64,000 nucleotides of DNA from G016756615 sp035556195 (GCA_035556195.1 DATMFK010000015.1:124001-188000), one strand, 5' to 3'. Shown: positions 9,032 to 17,813, numbered from the stretch's first letter. Program-made: numbers and translations. The notes: generated by a model from the letters alone, not told the origin.

Positions 9032-9850
9032 CTACCGCAGGTTTTCCATCTCACGGATGCGCCTGGCGCTGTCCTGCTCGCGCCGAGCCGTGAGATCGCC
9101 GATCAACGTCTCGGCGAGGACGAACAGCGCGGCCGACGAATCCCAGGCGGAGGGAACGGCGGTGCGCCCGGCGACGACGTGGCGGGCGAGGCGCGCGATG
9201 GGCGACAGCCACTGATCGGTGAAAAGCACGATCTGGGCGCCGCGCTGGTCCGCCTTCTCGGCGAAACGCAAAAGGCTTTCCTGGTAGCGTCGGATGTCGA
9301 AGATCAAGAGGGCGTCGCGCTTGCCCATGTCGATCAGCCTGTCGTGCCAGTTGCTCTCCTGCCCCGAAAGGTGGAACACGTTCGGCCGGATGATGGTCAT
9401 ATGGGCGGACATATAGCAGGCGATGGGATCGGTGAAACGCCCTCCGAGGAGGAAGACCTTGGCGCGATGGTCGGCAAGCACGGAGACGATGTCGCATATT
9501 TGCCGCTCCGGTATGTGGCGGAATGTCTCCCGGATGTTCTCCAGAATGGCTTCTACCGCCGGTGAGGCGCCGCCGTGCCGCAGCGTCGACGTGCGCGAGG
9601 CCGGCGACTGGAGCTGGGCGGCGAGTTCCTCCTTCAAGGCCGACTGGAAGTCCGCATAGTTCTGGAAACCGAGCCGCGCCACGAAACGCAGGATCGTCGG
9701 TGAACTGACGCCTGCCTGCGCGGAGAAATCGGCGACCGTCTTCAGCCCGATCAGGGGATAGTTCGCGACGAGCGCCTGGGCGGCACGGCGCTCTCCCGCG
9801 GGCATCGCATCCATCCTGCCGGCGATCAGTTCGGGGATGCTCGTCGTCAT
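9032..9850 (-). CDS. MurR/RpiR-family transcriptional regulator (HTH plus SIS domain)
   Basis: A 272-aa regulator with an N-terminal HTH_6 domain (about 5-75: TVADFSAQAGVSSPTILRFVARLGF) and a C-terminal SIS domain (about 115-250: KVFLLGGRFTDPIA). It diverges from the amine-type catabolic run starting at 10013 and most likely controls it. The start is the ATG at 9850 (MTTSIPELIAGRM). An ATG 11 codons further upstream is possible but less like the family. The second sugar-phosphate-binding stretch of typical SIS regulators, usually rich in Ser and Thr, reads LLIFDIRRYQESLLRF here, so the effector may not be a phosphosugar. Confidence 0.85.
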   Translation of the reverse strand: MTTSIPELIAGRMDAMPAGERRAAQALVANYPLIGLKTVADFSAQAGVSSPTILRFVARLGFQNYADFQSALKEELAAQLQSPASRTSTLRHGGASPAVEAILENIRETFRHIPERQICDIVSVLADHRAKVFLLGGRFTDPIACYMSAHMTIIRPNVFHLSGQESNWHDRLIDMGKRDALLIFDIRRYQESLLRFAEKADQRGAQIVLFTDQWLSPIARLARHVVAGRTAVPSAWDSSAALFVLAETLIGDLTARREQDSARRIREMENLR

Positions 9851-9919
9851 GCCGCCAGTTCCCGCCAGTTCGGTGTGACCCATGTCCTTCCCTGCTCGTC
9901 GCGAGCTTCAAAAAGCCGT

Positions 9920-9946
9920 TTGACAAAGCTCTCCGAGCTGTATGAA
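9920..9946 (+). promoter_or_regulatory. Possible sigma-70-type promoter for the amidohydrolase/permease run
   Basis: TTGACA (9920-9925) and TATGAA (9941-9946) are 15 bases apart, with AGCT half-repeats between them. They lie in the divergent region between the RpiR gene and the operon start at 10013. The spacing is short, so this is tentative. Confidence 0.3.
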
Positions 9947-10012
9947 ATCATCCGCAACGGCGCAAACAAAAATATTATGTAACAAACGATACGGCGCCGC
10001 GGGGACGATGGG

Positions 10013-10840
10013 ATGGGAACGCCACGGTTTCCTGAGCAGGCGCCAGAATCGGTCGTGGTCGCCAACAGGGGCGGCCGCTCTCCCTATGTCCTGATCTGCG
10101 ATCATGCCTCCAATGCGCTTCCCGCGGAACTCGGCACCCTCGGGCTGAGCGCCGACGATCTCCAGCGCCACATCGCATGGGATCCCGGCGCCGCTCCCGT
10201 TGCGCGATATATGGCCGAGATCCTCGGCGCCACCTTGATCGAAGCGCGGTTCTCGCGGCTGGCGATCGACTGCAACCGGCCGCTCGATGCCCCCGATCTC
10301 ATTCCTGCCCTGAGCGAGACCACCCCCATCCCCGGCAATTGCGACCTGACCGATGACCAACGCGCCCGTCGCGCCGCGTTGGTCTATGATCCCTTTCACG
10401 CCGCGATCGAGGATGTGGTGAGCGCTCGTCTCGCCGTCGGACGCGAGACACGGCTCGTCTCCATCCATTCCTTCACGCCCGTCTACAAAGGCGTCGCGAG
10501 GCCGTGGCACCTCGGCGTCATTCACGACGACGACCGACGGCTCGCCCTCCCGCTGATCGCGGCGCTGCAGTCGTTCGAAGGCCTCAAGGTAGGCGTCAAC
10601 GAACCCTACTCGCCTGCCGACCGGGTCTATTTCACGCTGGAGCGGCATGCGCGCTCGCGCGGCCTGCCCTGCGCGATGATCGAGATCCGCAACGACGAGA
10701 TTTCGGCCGAAGCCGGGCAAAGGAAATGGGCAGGGCTCCTCGCGGGCATCCTCGCCGATTACGGACCGGGAGCCGCATGGGAAGGCAGCGGGGCGGAGGG
10801 GAACAATGCGCCGGCGGAACCGGCAACAATGAGAGGGTGA
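10013..10840 (+). CDS. N-formylglutamate amidohydrolase family protein, in amine catabolic cluster
   Basis: A 275-aa metal-dependent amidase-like protein of the FGase family, which classically releases glutamate from N-formylglutamate. Family motifs: ICDHASN (28-34), RHIAWDPGA (52-60), SRLAIDCNRP (81-90), LVSIHSFTPVYKG (148-160) and CAMIEIRND near 225. No histidine-utilisation genes are nearby. Instead it leads a run with a permease, a glutamine-synthetase-like ligase and two oxidoreductases, so cleavage of a gamma-glutamyl amide is an inferred alternative role. The permease gene begins 5 bases after its stop. A second paralog is at 29820-30752. Confidence 0.85.
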   Translation: MGTPRFPEQAPESVVVANRGGRSPYVLICDHASNALPAELGTLGLSADDLQRHIAWDPGAAPVARYMAEILGATLIEARFSRLAIDCNRPLDAPDLIPALSETTPIPGNCDLTDDQRARRAALVYDPFHAAIEDVVSARLAVGRETRLVSIHSFTPVYKGVARPWHLGVIHDDDRRLALPLIAALQSFEGLKVGVNEPYSPADRVYFTLERHARSRGLPCAMIEIRNDEISAEAGQRKWAGLLAGILADYGPGAAWEGSGAEGNNAPAEPATMRG

Positions 10841-10845
10841 CTTCA

Positions 10846-12357
10846 ATGGCAGACGGCAGCAGGCAGGTCGGGAGCGTCGCCTATAGGACGCGCGACAAGA
10901 ACTATTTCGAAAACCGGCAATTGGTCCGGCATGCGAATGTCTGGCACCTGTGGGCGCTGGGTGTCGGCGCGGTCATTTCCGGCCATTTCTCTGGCTGGAA
11001 CTTCGGCTTCGCCACCGGGGGATGGGGCGGCATGCTCGTGGCCGGCATCATCATCGCCATCATGTATGTGGGGCTCGTCTTTTCGATCGCCGAGATGAGC
11101 CCGGCACTGCCGCATACCGGCGCGGCCTATTCCTTCGCGCGCACGGCCATGGGACCATGGGGCGGCTTCATCACCGGTCTTTGCGAAAACGTCGAATACG
11201 TGCTCACGCCGGCGGTGATCGCCTTCTTCATAGGCTCCTATATGGCCGGCATCTGGGAGGTGGCTTTCCCGGGTTCCAGCGTCTGGCCGCCATTCTGGTG
11301 GATCGCCACCTACATCGTCTTTCTCGCGCTCAACATCTTCGGCGTGGCGCTGTCGTTCCGGGTGACGCTCGTGGTGACGCTCTTGTCGCTCGCCGTGCTC
11401 GTCATCTTCTGGATCAGCGCGATCCCGAACGTTGATTTCGGACGTTGGGCGCTCAATATCGGCGTCGGCCCCGATGGGGCGGCGGCGGAACTGCCCGAGG
11501 GCAACGGCTTCTTGTTCCCGTTCGGCCTCTCCGGCGTGCTGGCGACGCTACCCTTCGCCGTGTGGCTTTTCCTCGCCATCGAGCAATTGCCCCTGGCCGC
11601 TGAGGAATCCATCGATCCCAAGCGCGACATGCCGCGCGGCATCATCGCCGGCATCGCGACGCTGATGGTTTCGGCCTTCATGATCGTCCTGCTCAATCCA
11701 TCGGTGATCGGCGTCGGCGCCTTCAAGCTCGGCTCGTCCGGCGAGCCGCTGCTCGACGGTTTCCGCGCGATCTACGGCGATTCCGGCGCCGTGCTCCTCG
11801 GCATCATCGCTCTCGTCGGCCTGATCGCCAGCTTCCACACGATCATCTTCGCAATGGGCCGGCAGGTCTATTCGCTGAGCCGCGCCGGCTATTTTCCGTC
11901 CGGCCTCTCGGTGACGCATGCCGCCTACAAGACGCCGCATGTCGCGATGCTCGTCGGCGCCGGCGTGGGGCTCGGCATAATGCTGGTGATGTGGTTCGCT
12001 TTGGGCGGTGAGACGGCCGGCTCGCTTATCGGCAGCGTTCTCCTCAACATGGCGGTTTTCGGCGCGATGTTCTCCTACATTTTGCAGGCTGTCTCATTCA
12101 TACTGCTGCGCCGCAACCAGCCCAATATCGAGCGGCCCTACCGCAGCCCGCTCGGCATTCCGGGAGCGATGGTCACCATCCTCATTGGGATTGTGACGCT
12201 GCTCTACCAGATCCAGGATCCCAACTTCACCAGGGGCGTGGTGTGGGTCGCCGTCTGGTTCGCCGTGGCGATCGTCTATTTCGGGCTCGTGGGTCGCAAC
12301 AAGCTGATCCTTTCTCCGGAAGAGGAGTTCGCGCTGAAACATCAGGCGCAGGCCTGA
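10846..12357 (+). CDS. APC-family amino acid/ethanolamine-type permease
   Basis: A 503-aa inner-membrane transporter with about 12 predicted helices. The N-terminus is hydrophilic, followed by HLWALGVGAVISGHFSGWN, the APC signature of a broken first helix. Later helices include LPFAVWLFLAIEQLPLAAEES. The ISGHFSGWN and EQLPLAAEE stretches resemble the ethanolamine permease branch of the APC superfamily, which favours an amino alcohol or similar small amine as substrate. The start is ATG 10846, with GAGAGGG ten bases upstream. A perfect 15-bp hairpin follows the stop. Frames remain open upstream into the amidohydrolase gene but are shadows. Confidence 0.87.
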   Translation: MADGSRQVGSVAYRTRDKNYFENRQLVRHANVWHLWALGVGAVISGHFSGWNFGFATGGWGGMLVAGIIIAIMYVGLVFSIAEMSPALPHTGAAYSFARTAMGPWGGFITGLCENVEYVLTPAVIAFFIGSYMAGIWEVAFPGSSVWPPFWWIATYIVFLALNIFGVALSFRVTLVVTLLSLAVLVIFWISAIPNVDFGRWALNIGVGPDGAAAELPEGNGFLFPFGLSGVLATLPFAVWLFLAIEQLPLAAEESIDPKRDMPRGIIAGIATLMVSAFMIVLLNPSVIGVGAFKLGSSGEPLLDGFRAIYGDSGAVLLGIIALVGLIASFHTIIFAMGRQVYSLSRAGYFPSGLSVTHAAYKTPHVAMLVGAGVGLGIMLVMWFALGGETAGSLIGSVLLNMAVFGAMFSYILQAVSFILLRRNQPNIERPYRSPLGIPGAMVTILIGIVTLLYQIQDPNFTRGVVWVAVWFAVAIVYFGLVGRNKLILSPEEEFALKHQAQA

Positions 12358-12372
12358 CCGTATCTTCATGGT

Positions 12373-12411
12373 CTCGCGGCCCGGCCGTTCATGTATCGGC
12401 CGGGCCGCGAG
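12373..12411 (+). terminator. Strong intra-operon hairpin (15-bp perfect stem)
   Basis: CTCGCGGCCCGGCCG (12373-12387) pairs perfectly with 12397-12411 across a 9-base loop and is followed by TTT. It lies between the permease and ligase genes and could act as a partial terminator or an RNA-stability boundary. Confidence 0.55.
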
Positions 12412-12450
12412 TTTGAAAGCTGAGCAGAAGAAGGGTGGAGTTCTGACGGA

Positions 12451-13821
12451 ATGGCATCAGGTTTTTCGTTCGACCAGTTGAAGAAGGAGGTCGCGGCCGG
12501 CGACATCGACACCGTGCTCGCCTGCGCCGTCGACATGCAGGGGCGGCTCGTCGGCAAGCGCTTCCTGGCGAAGTATTTCGTCGAGTCGGCTTATGACGAG
12601 ACCCATGGCTGCAATTACCTCCTGGCCAACGACATCGATATGGAACCGGTGCCGGGCTACAAGGCGGCAAGCTGGTCGCAAGGCTATGGCGACTTCGTCG
12701 TCAAACCCGATCTCGCGACGCTGCGCCGTATTCCCTGGCTGGAGAAGACGGCGCTGGTGCTGTGCGACGTGAAGGATCATCATACGCATGACGATCTTCC
12801 GCATTCGCCGCGAGCGATCCTGCGCAAGCAGGTGAAGCGCCTCCAGGATCGGGGCTATGTCGCCTTTTTCGCCTCCGAGCTCGAGTTTTATCTCTTCAGC
12901 GAAAGCTATGATTCTGCCCGCGCCAAGCATTGGCAGAATCTCGAGACGGCCTCGCCCTATATCGGCGACTATCTGATCGGCATCACCACCAAGGAAGAGG
13001 GTGTGATGCGCCGCATCCGCAACGAGATGGAAGCGGCTGGCATTCCGATCGAGAACTCCAAGGGGGAATGGGGACCTGGTCAGGAAGAGATCAATGTGCG
13101 CTATGCCGAGGCGCTCGATATGGCCGACCGCCATGTGATCCTGAAGAACGGCTGCAAGGAGATCGCCGCCTCCATGGGCAAGGCGATCAGTTTCATGGCC
13201 AAGTACAATTACCAGCTCGCCGGCAATTCGAGCCACATCCACAATTCGCTGTGGAGCGCCGATGGCAAGACCCCGCTCTTCTACGACAGCAACGGCGAAT
13301 GGACGCTGAGCGCGCTCGGCCGGCAATGGGCGGCCGGACAGCTCAAATACGCCAAGGAATTCACCTGGTTCCTGGCGCCCTACATCAATTCCTACAAGCG
13401 CTTCCAGGCCGGCACTTTCGCGCCGACCAAGATCATGTGGAGCGAGGACAATCGCACCGCCGGCTTCCGCCTGTGCGGGGAGGGGACCAAGGGCATCCGC
13501 ATGGAATGCCGGATCGGCGGCGCCGATCTCAATCCCTATCTTGCCTTCGCGGCGCTTATTGCGGCGGGGCTCGCCGGCATTGACGAGAAGCTCGAGCTCC
13601 AGAAGCCCTTCGTCGGGGATGCCTATCAGGCGAGCCGGCTGCCAGAAATCCCCAAGACCTTGCGGGAGGCGACGGAAACAATGGCAAAATCGACAATGCT
13701 CAAGGAGGCTTTCGGCGAGGACGTGATCGAGCACTATGTGCATACGGCGCGCTGGGAGCAGCTGGAATATGACCGCCGCATCACCGATTGGGAGCTGCAT
13801 CGCGGCTTTGAACGGTATTGA
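12451..13821 (+). CDS. Glutamine synthetase-like gamma-glutamyl-amine ligase
   Basis: A 456-aa protein of the glutamine synthetase superfamily that should join the gamma-carboxyl of glutamate to an amine using ATP. Catalytic features: ELEFYLF (143-149), GPGQEEIN (208-214, metal-binding Glu pair), NSSHIHNSL (259-267, the GSGMHxH equivalent), NRTAGFRLCGEG (334-345) and MECRIGGADLNPYLAF. Where true GlnA has the DGSS loop of the ammonia pocket, this protein reads GCNYLLANDIDMEPVPGY (53-70), so the preferred acceptor is probably an amine. Relatives include PuuA, GMAS and the streptomycete gamma-glutamylethanolamide synthetase. The exact amine is inferred from neighbours. Confidence 0.88.
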   Translation: MASGFSFDQLKKEVAAGDIDTVLACAVDMQGRLVGKRFLAKYFVESAYDETHGCNYLLANDIDMEPVPGYKAASWSQGYGDFVVKPDLATLRRIPWLEKTALVLCDVKDHHTHDDLPHSPRAILRKQVKRLQDRGYVAFFASELEFYLFSESYDSARAKHWQNLETASPYIGDYLIGITTKEEGVMRRIRNEMEAAGIPIENSKGEWGPGQEEINVRYAEALDMADRHVILKNGCKEIAASMGKAISFMAKYNYQLAGNSSHIHNSLWSADGKTPLFYDSNGEWTLSALGRQWAAGQLKYAKEFTWFLAPYINSYKRFQAGTFAPTKIMWSEDNRTAGFRLCGEGTKGIRMECRIGGADLNPYLAFAALIAAGLAGIDEKLELQKPFVGDAYQASRLPEIPKTLREATETMAKSTMLKEAFGEDVIEHYVHTARWEQLEYDRRITDWELHRGFERY

Positions 13822-13847
13822 GGCCGGATTGGAGAAAGGAAACGACC

Positions 13848-15233
13848 ATGACCGAGACGGTGAAGCTGAGGTCCCCGATCGACGGTTCGATCTATGCCGA
13901 GCGGCCGGTGGCGACCGACCAGGCCGTCAATGCCGCGGTCGAGCGCGCGCGCGCCGCGCAGGTAGCGTGGTCGCAGACATCGATCGCGGAGCGGGGAAGG
14001 GCGATGCTCGCCTTCCTCGAGGCGTTGGTCGCGATGAGCGACGAAATCGTGCCGGAGCTTGCCTGGCAGATGGGACGTCCGACGCGCTACGGCGGCGAAT
14101 TCGGCGGCGTCAAGGAACGGGTCACCTACATGGTCGGCATAGCCGAGCGAGCGCTCGCGCCTGTCATCGCCGACGACAAGCCGGGCTTCCGCCGCTACGT
14201 CAAGAAGGACCCGCTCGGCGTCGTCATGGTGATCGCGCCATGGAACTATCCTTATCTCACCGCGGTCAACACCATCGTGCCGGCGTTGATGGCCGGCAGT
14301 ACGGTAATCCTCAAGCATGCCGCGCAGACCCTGCTCGTCGGGGAGCGCTTCAGCCAGGCCTTCGACAAGGCCGGACTGCCGAAGCATGTCTTCCAGAATC
14401 TCGTCATGAGCCACGGACAGACCGAGAAGCTGCTCGGTTCCGGCAAGATCGACCACGTCAACTTCACGGGCTCCGTGGCGGGCGGCCGCGCGATCGAGAA
14501 GGCCGCGGCCGGCACCTTCATGACGCTCGGGCTGGAGCTCGGCGGGAAGGACCCTGCCTATGTGCTGCCGGACGCCAAGCTGGACCACGCGGTGGCCAAT
14601 CTCGTCGACGGCGCCTTCTACAATTCAGGCCAGTGCTGCTGCGGCATCGAGCGGGTCTATGTGCATGAGAAGGTCTATGATGAATTCGTCGAGGGCTTCG
14701 TGGCCGAGACGAAGAACTACGTCGTCGGCAATCCGCTCGACCAGGCGACCACGATGGGCCCGATGGCGCAGTCGCGTTTCGCCGACTTCATCCGCGAGCA
14801 AAAGGCGGAGGCGCTGCGCAAGGGCGCCAAGGCCCATATCGGCATGAAGGTCGAAAACGACCGCGAAGGTTCGCCCTATCTTGCGCCCGAGGTGCTCACC
14901 AATGTCGACCACCAGATGAGCGTGATGCGGGAAGAGAGTTTCGGCCCGATCGTCGGGATCATGAAGGTGCGCAACGACGACGAGGCGATCGCACTGATGA
15001 ACGACAGCCCCTACGGCCTCACTGCCTCGATCTGGACCCGCGACACGGACCATGCCGCGGCCATCGGCGACCGTATCGAGACCGGCACGGTGTTCATGAA
15101 CCGCTGCGACTATCTCGACCCGGCGCTTGTCTGGACCGGCGTGAAGGATACCGGTAAGGGCGCCGCCCTTTCCGCGATCGGCTACGACAATCTGACCCGT
15201 CCGAAATCCTACCATCTGCGCGAAGCGATCTGA
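13848..15233 (+). CDS. NAD(P)-dependent aldehyde dehydrogenase
   Basis: A 461-aa ALDH that oxidises an aldehyde to a carboxylate. PWNYP (131-135, oxyanion Asn133), NFTGSVAGG in the cofactor fold, catalytic base Glu230 in ELGGKD, and NSGQCCCG, in which the nucleophile by alignment is Cys264. The flanking Cys263 and Cys265 make an unusual triple. The start at 13848 follows GGAGAAAGGA; the gap from the ligase gene is 26 bases. In this setting it would act on gamma-glutamyl-aminoacetaldehyde or a similar intermediate made by the alcohol dehydrogenase encoded next. It is slightly shorter than betaine-aldehyde dehydrogenases (about 490 aa). Confidence 0.9.
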   Translation: MTETVKLRSPIDGSIYAERPVATDQAVNAAVERARAAQVAWSQTSIAERGRAMLAFLEALVAMSDEIVPELAWQMGRPTRYGGEFGGVKERVTYMVGIAERALAPVIADDKPGFRRYVKKDPLGVVMVIAPWNYPYLTAVNTIVPALMAGSTVILKHAAQTLLVGERFSQAFDKAGLPKHVFQNLVMSHGQTEKLLGSGKIDHVNFTGSVAGGRAIEKAAAGTFMTLGLELGGKDPAYVLPDAKLDHAVANLVDGAFYNSGQCCCGIERVYVHEKVYDEFVEGFVAETKNYVVGNPLDQATTMGPMAQSRFADFIREQKAEALRKGAKAHIGMKVENDREGSPYLAPEVLTNVDHQMSVMREESFGPIVGIMKVRNDDEAIALMNDSPYGLTASIWTRDTDHAAAIGDRIETGTVFMNRCDYLDPALVWTGVKDTGKGAALSAIGYDNLTRPKSYHLREAI

Positions 15234-15249
15234 CCGAAAAGAGCTTTTG

Positions 15250-16422
15250 ATGACCAAACTCGTCTCCAAATGGAATTATCCCACGACCGTACGTTTCGGT
15301 GCGGGGCGCATCGCCGAGCTTCCCGAGGTGCTGGCGTCGGCCGGCATCGAGCGCCCCCTCTTCGTCACCGATCCCGGCTTGGCGAAGCTGCCGGTCGTTG
15401 CCAAGACCCTGAAGTTGCTCGATGCGGCCAAGGTGCCCTACGCCGTGTTTTCCGACGTCAAGCCGAACCCCGTGGAAACCAACCTCGTCGCGGGCATCGA
15501 GGCGTTCGGCAAGGGCAAGCATGACGGCGTCATTGCCTTCGGCGGCGGGTCCGCGCTCGACCTCGGCAAGCTCATTGCCTTCCAGGCGGGCCAGACCCGG
15601 CCGGTATGGGATTTCGAGGACGTCGGGGACTGGTGGACACGCGCCAATGGCGACGCCGTCGCGCCGATCGTCGCGGTGCCGACCACCGCCGGCACCGGAT
15701 CCGAGGTCGGCCGGGCCGCGGTGATCACCCATGAGGCGACACACACCAAGAAGGTGATCTTCCATCCGAAGATGCTCCCGGCGATCGTCGTCGCCGATCC
15801 CGAGCTCACGGCGGGCATGCCGCCCTTCATCACTGCCGGAACCGGCATGGACGCCTTCGCCCATTGCCTCGAGGCCTACTGCGCGCCCGGCTACCATCCG
15901 ATGGCGGACGGCATCGCGGTGGAGGGAATCCGGCTCGTCTTCGAGAACCTGCCCAAGGTCTATGCGAACGGGAAGGATCTGACCGCTCGGTCCCATATGA
16001 TGTCGGCGGCCGCCATGGGCGCGACCGCCTTCCAGAAGGGGCTCGGAGCGATCCACTCGCTGTCGCATCCGGTGGGTGCTCTCTACGACACTCACCATGG
16101 CATGACCAACGCCGTCTTCATGCCCTATGTGCTGGCCTTCAACCGGGAGGCGATCGAGGAGCGTGTCGGGCGCCTGGCTGCCTATGTCGGCATCAAGGGC
16201 GGCTTCGACGGTTTCGCCAAGGCGGTGCTCAAGCTGCGCAAGGAACTGAAGGTGCCGCATGCGCTGCCGGGCCTGATCAAGGGTCTCGATATGGACAAGA
16301 AGCGCAGGACGCTGGTCGCGGAGATGGCGGTCGTCGATCCGACGGCCGGTGGTAATCCGATCAAGCTCACGAAGAAGGCAGCTCTGACGCTGCTCGACAA
16401 CGCGATCGAAGGGAAACTTTGA
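15250..16422 (+). CDS. Iron-containing (group III) alcohol dehydrogenase
   Basis: A 390-aa NAD(P)-dependent dehydrogenase of the FucO/MdH-like family. The nucleotide-binding GGGSALDLGK is at 98-107 and PTTAGTGSE at 144-152. By alignment with FucO the metal ligands are Asp201, His205, His269 and His283, all present, so the enzyme should be active. The first ATG (15250) follows the aldehyde dehydrogenase stop by 16 bases, so the two are co-transcribed. Paired with that enzyme it would carry an alcohol through the aldehyde to an acid, as needed for the hydroxyl end of an amino alcohol. Confidence 0.9.
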   Translation: MTKLVSKWNYPTTVRFGAGRIAELPEVLASAGIERPLFVTDPGLAKLPVVAKTLKLLDAAKVPYAVFSDVKPNPVETNLVAGIEAFGKGKHDGVIAFGGGSALDLGKLIAFQAGQTRPVWDFEDVGDWWTRANGDAVAPIVAVPTTAGTGSEVGRAAVITHEATHTKKVIFHPKMLPAIVVADPELTAGMPPFITAGTGMDAFAHCLEAYCAPGYHPMADGIAVEGIRLVFENLPKVYANGKDLTARSHMMSAAAMGATAFQKGLGAIHSLSHPVGALYDTHHGMTNAVFMPYVLAFNREAIEERVGRLAAYVGIKGGFDGFAKAVLKLRKELKVPHALPGLIKGLDMDKKRRTLVAEMAVVDPTAGGNPIKLTKKAALTLLDNAIEGKL

Positions 16423-16567
16423 GCCCTTCCCGAGGGAGGCGGGAGGACGAGAGCCGCAGCCGCTAGCTTCAACGATCTAAACCGGCCTGATCATTAGCCG
16501 GAAAAACAGCCTGGCGATTGCGGAGAGCCATCAAAAGTAGTTTAGTTTTCGGGTCTTGAGGCTGCTC

Positions 16568-16620
16568 GCGCCAGCGTTTCACGCAACTGTCACATGACGG
16601 CAGTACCGCAGCGCTGGCGC
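16568..16620 (+). promoter_or_regulatory. Inverted repeat ahead of the second ABC importer
   Basis: GCGCCAGCG (16568-16576) and CGCTGGCGC (16612-16620) form a 9-bp inverted repeat in the 228-base gap before the binding-protein gene. A smaller stem CCGGC/GCCGG at 16482-16501, followed by AAAA, may end the dehydrogenase transcript. An internal promoter or leader structure for the importer is plausible. Confidence 0.35.
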
Positions 16621-16650
16621 CGAGTGACGCCAGTTCAACGGAGAGACAAG

Positions 16651-17757
16651 ATGTTCAACTTTGCGGGGAAAGTGCTTTCCCTCACCGCGGCGTCCTTGAT
16701 GGCCGCGACGGCGATCTCGTCGGCGCAGTCGATGGACGAGTTGGTGGCCGCGGCGAAGGCCGAAGGGCAGCTCACCACGATCGCGCTGCCGCACGATTGG
16801 TGCGGGTACGGCGAGGTGATTGCCGGCTTCAAGAAGAAATATCCGGAGATCACCATCAATGAACTCAATCCCGACGCCGGATCGAGCGACGAAGTCGAGG
16901 CGATCAAGGCCAACAAGGACAATAAGGGCCCACAGGCGCCCGACGTGATCGACGTCGGCTTGTCCTATGGACCGGCGGCCAAAGCCGAGGGCCTTACTCA
17001 GCCCTACAAGGTCTCGACCTGGGACTCGATCCCCGACAGCGCCAAGGATCCGGAAGGCCACTGGTACGGCGATTACTACGGCGTGCTCGCCTTCCAGGTG
17101 AACAAGGACCTCGTGCCGAATCCGCCGCAGGACTGGGCCGACCTGCTGAAGGACGAATACAAGAACGCCGTGGCGCTGGCCGGCGATCCGCGCGCCTCCA
17201 ACCAGGCGATCCAGGGTGTCTACGCCGCCGGTCTTTCGAAGGGCGCCGCAGCCGGCAAGGCGGCCGGTGAGGCTGGCCTCGAGTTCTTCAAGGAGCTCAA
17301 CGCCAAGGGCAATTTCGTGCCCGTCATCGGCAAGGCCGCGACGCTTGCGCAGGGCCAGACCCCGATCCTCATCCGTTGGGACTACAACGCGCTCGCCGAT
17401 CGCGACACGCTGAACGGCAATCCGCCGGTCGAAGTGGTCGTCCCGAAATCGGGCGTGGTGGCGGGCGTCTACGTCCAGGCCATCAGCGCCTATGCGCCGC
17501 ATCCGAACGCCGCGAAGCTGTGGATGGAGTATCTCTATTCCGACGAAGGTCAGCTCGGCTGGCTCAAGGGCTACTGCCATCCGATCCGCTTCAACGACCT
17601 CGCCAAGAAAGGGCTGATCCCGCAGGAGCTGCTCGACAAGCTGCCGCCGGCCGCGGCCTATGAGGCGGCCGTGTTCCCGACGCTGGACGATCAGGGAGCA
17701 TCGAAGGAGGCGATCACCAAGGGCTGGGATTCGGTCGTCGGCGCCAACGTTCAGTAA
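16651..17757 (+). CDS. PotD/AfuA-like ABC transporter substrate-binding protein
   Basis: A 368-aa periplasmic protein with a signal peptide (VLSLTAASLMAATAISSA, cleavage near residue 26). The mature protein opens with MDELVAAAKAEGQLTTIALP and contains DVIDVGLSYGPAAKAEGL, GDYYGVLAFQVNKDL and ISAYAPHPNAAKLWMEYL, typical of the type II binding-protein family that serves iron, polyamines, thiamine and 2-aminoethylphosphonate. The start at 16651 has GGAGAG upstream. Metal-ligand tyrosine pairs of ferric-binding proteins are not obvious, and the neighbouring genes favour an organic amine. The substrate is inferred only from context. Confidence 0.85.
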   Translation: MFNFAGKVLSLTAASLMAATAISSAQSMDELVAAAKAEGQLTTIALPHDWCGYGEVIAGFKKKYPEITINELNPDAGSSDEVEAIKANKDNKGPQAPDVIDVGLSYGPAAKAEGLTQPYKVSTWDSIPDSAKDPEGHWYGDYYGVLAFQVNKDLVPNPPQDWADLLKDEYKNAVALAGDPRASNQAIQGVYAAGLSKGAAAGKAAGEAGLEFFKELNAKGNFVPVIGKAATLAQGQTPILIRWDYNALADRDTLNGNPPVEVVVPKSGVVAGVYVQAISAYAPHPNAAKLWMEYLYSDEGQLGWLKGYCHPIRFNDLAKKGLIPQELLDKLPPAAAYEAAVFPTLDDQGASKEAITKGWDSVVGANVQ

Positions 17758-17766
17758 GGAAGCTTC

Positions 17767-17794
17767 TCCCGGGCGGTCGGGTGGCCGCCCGGGA
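17767..17794 (+). promoter_or_regulatory. Hairpin between binding protein and permease genes
   Basis: TCCCGGGCGG (17767-17776) and CCGCCCGGGA (17785-17794) form a perfect 10-bp stem with an 8-base loop just after the binding-protein stop. It probably stabilises that message relative to the permeases. Confidence 0.5.
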
Positions 17795-17813
17795 CCCATT
17801 CTTGGAATCGCCC

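Noticed and set aside
16594..16650. Longer start for the PotD-like binding protein
   Set aside because: It would put basic residues and a repeat arm ahead of a good signal peptide; GGAGAG precedes the ATG at 16651.
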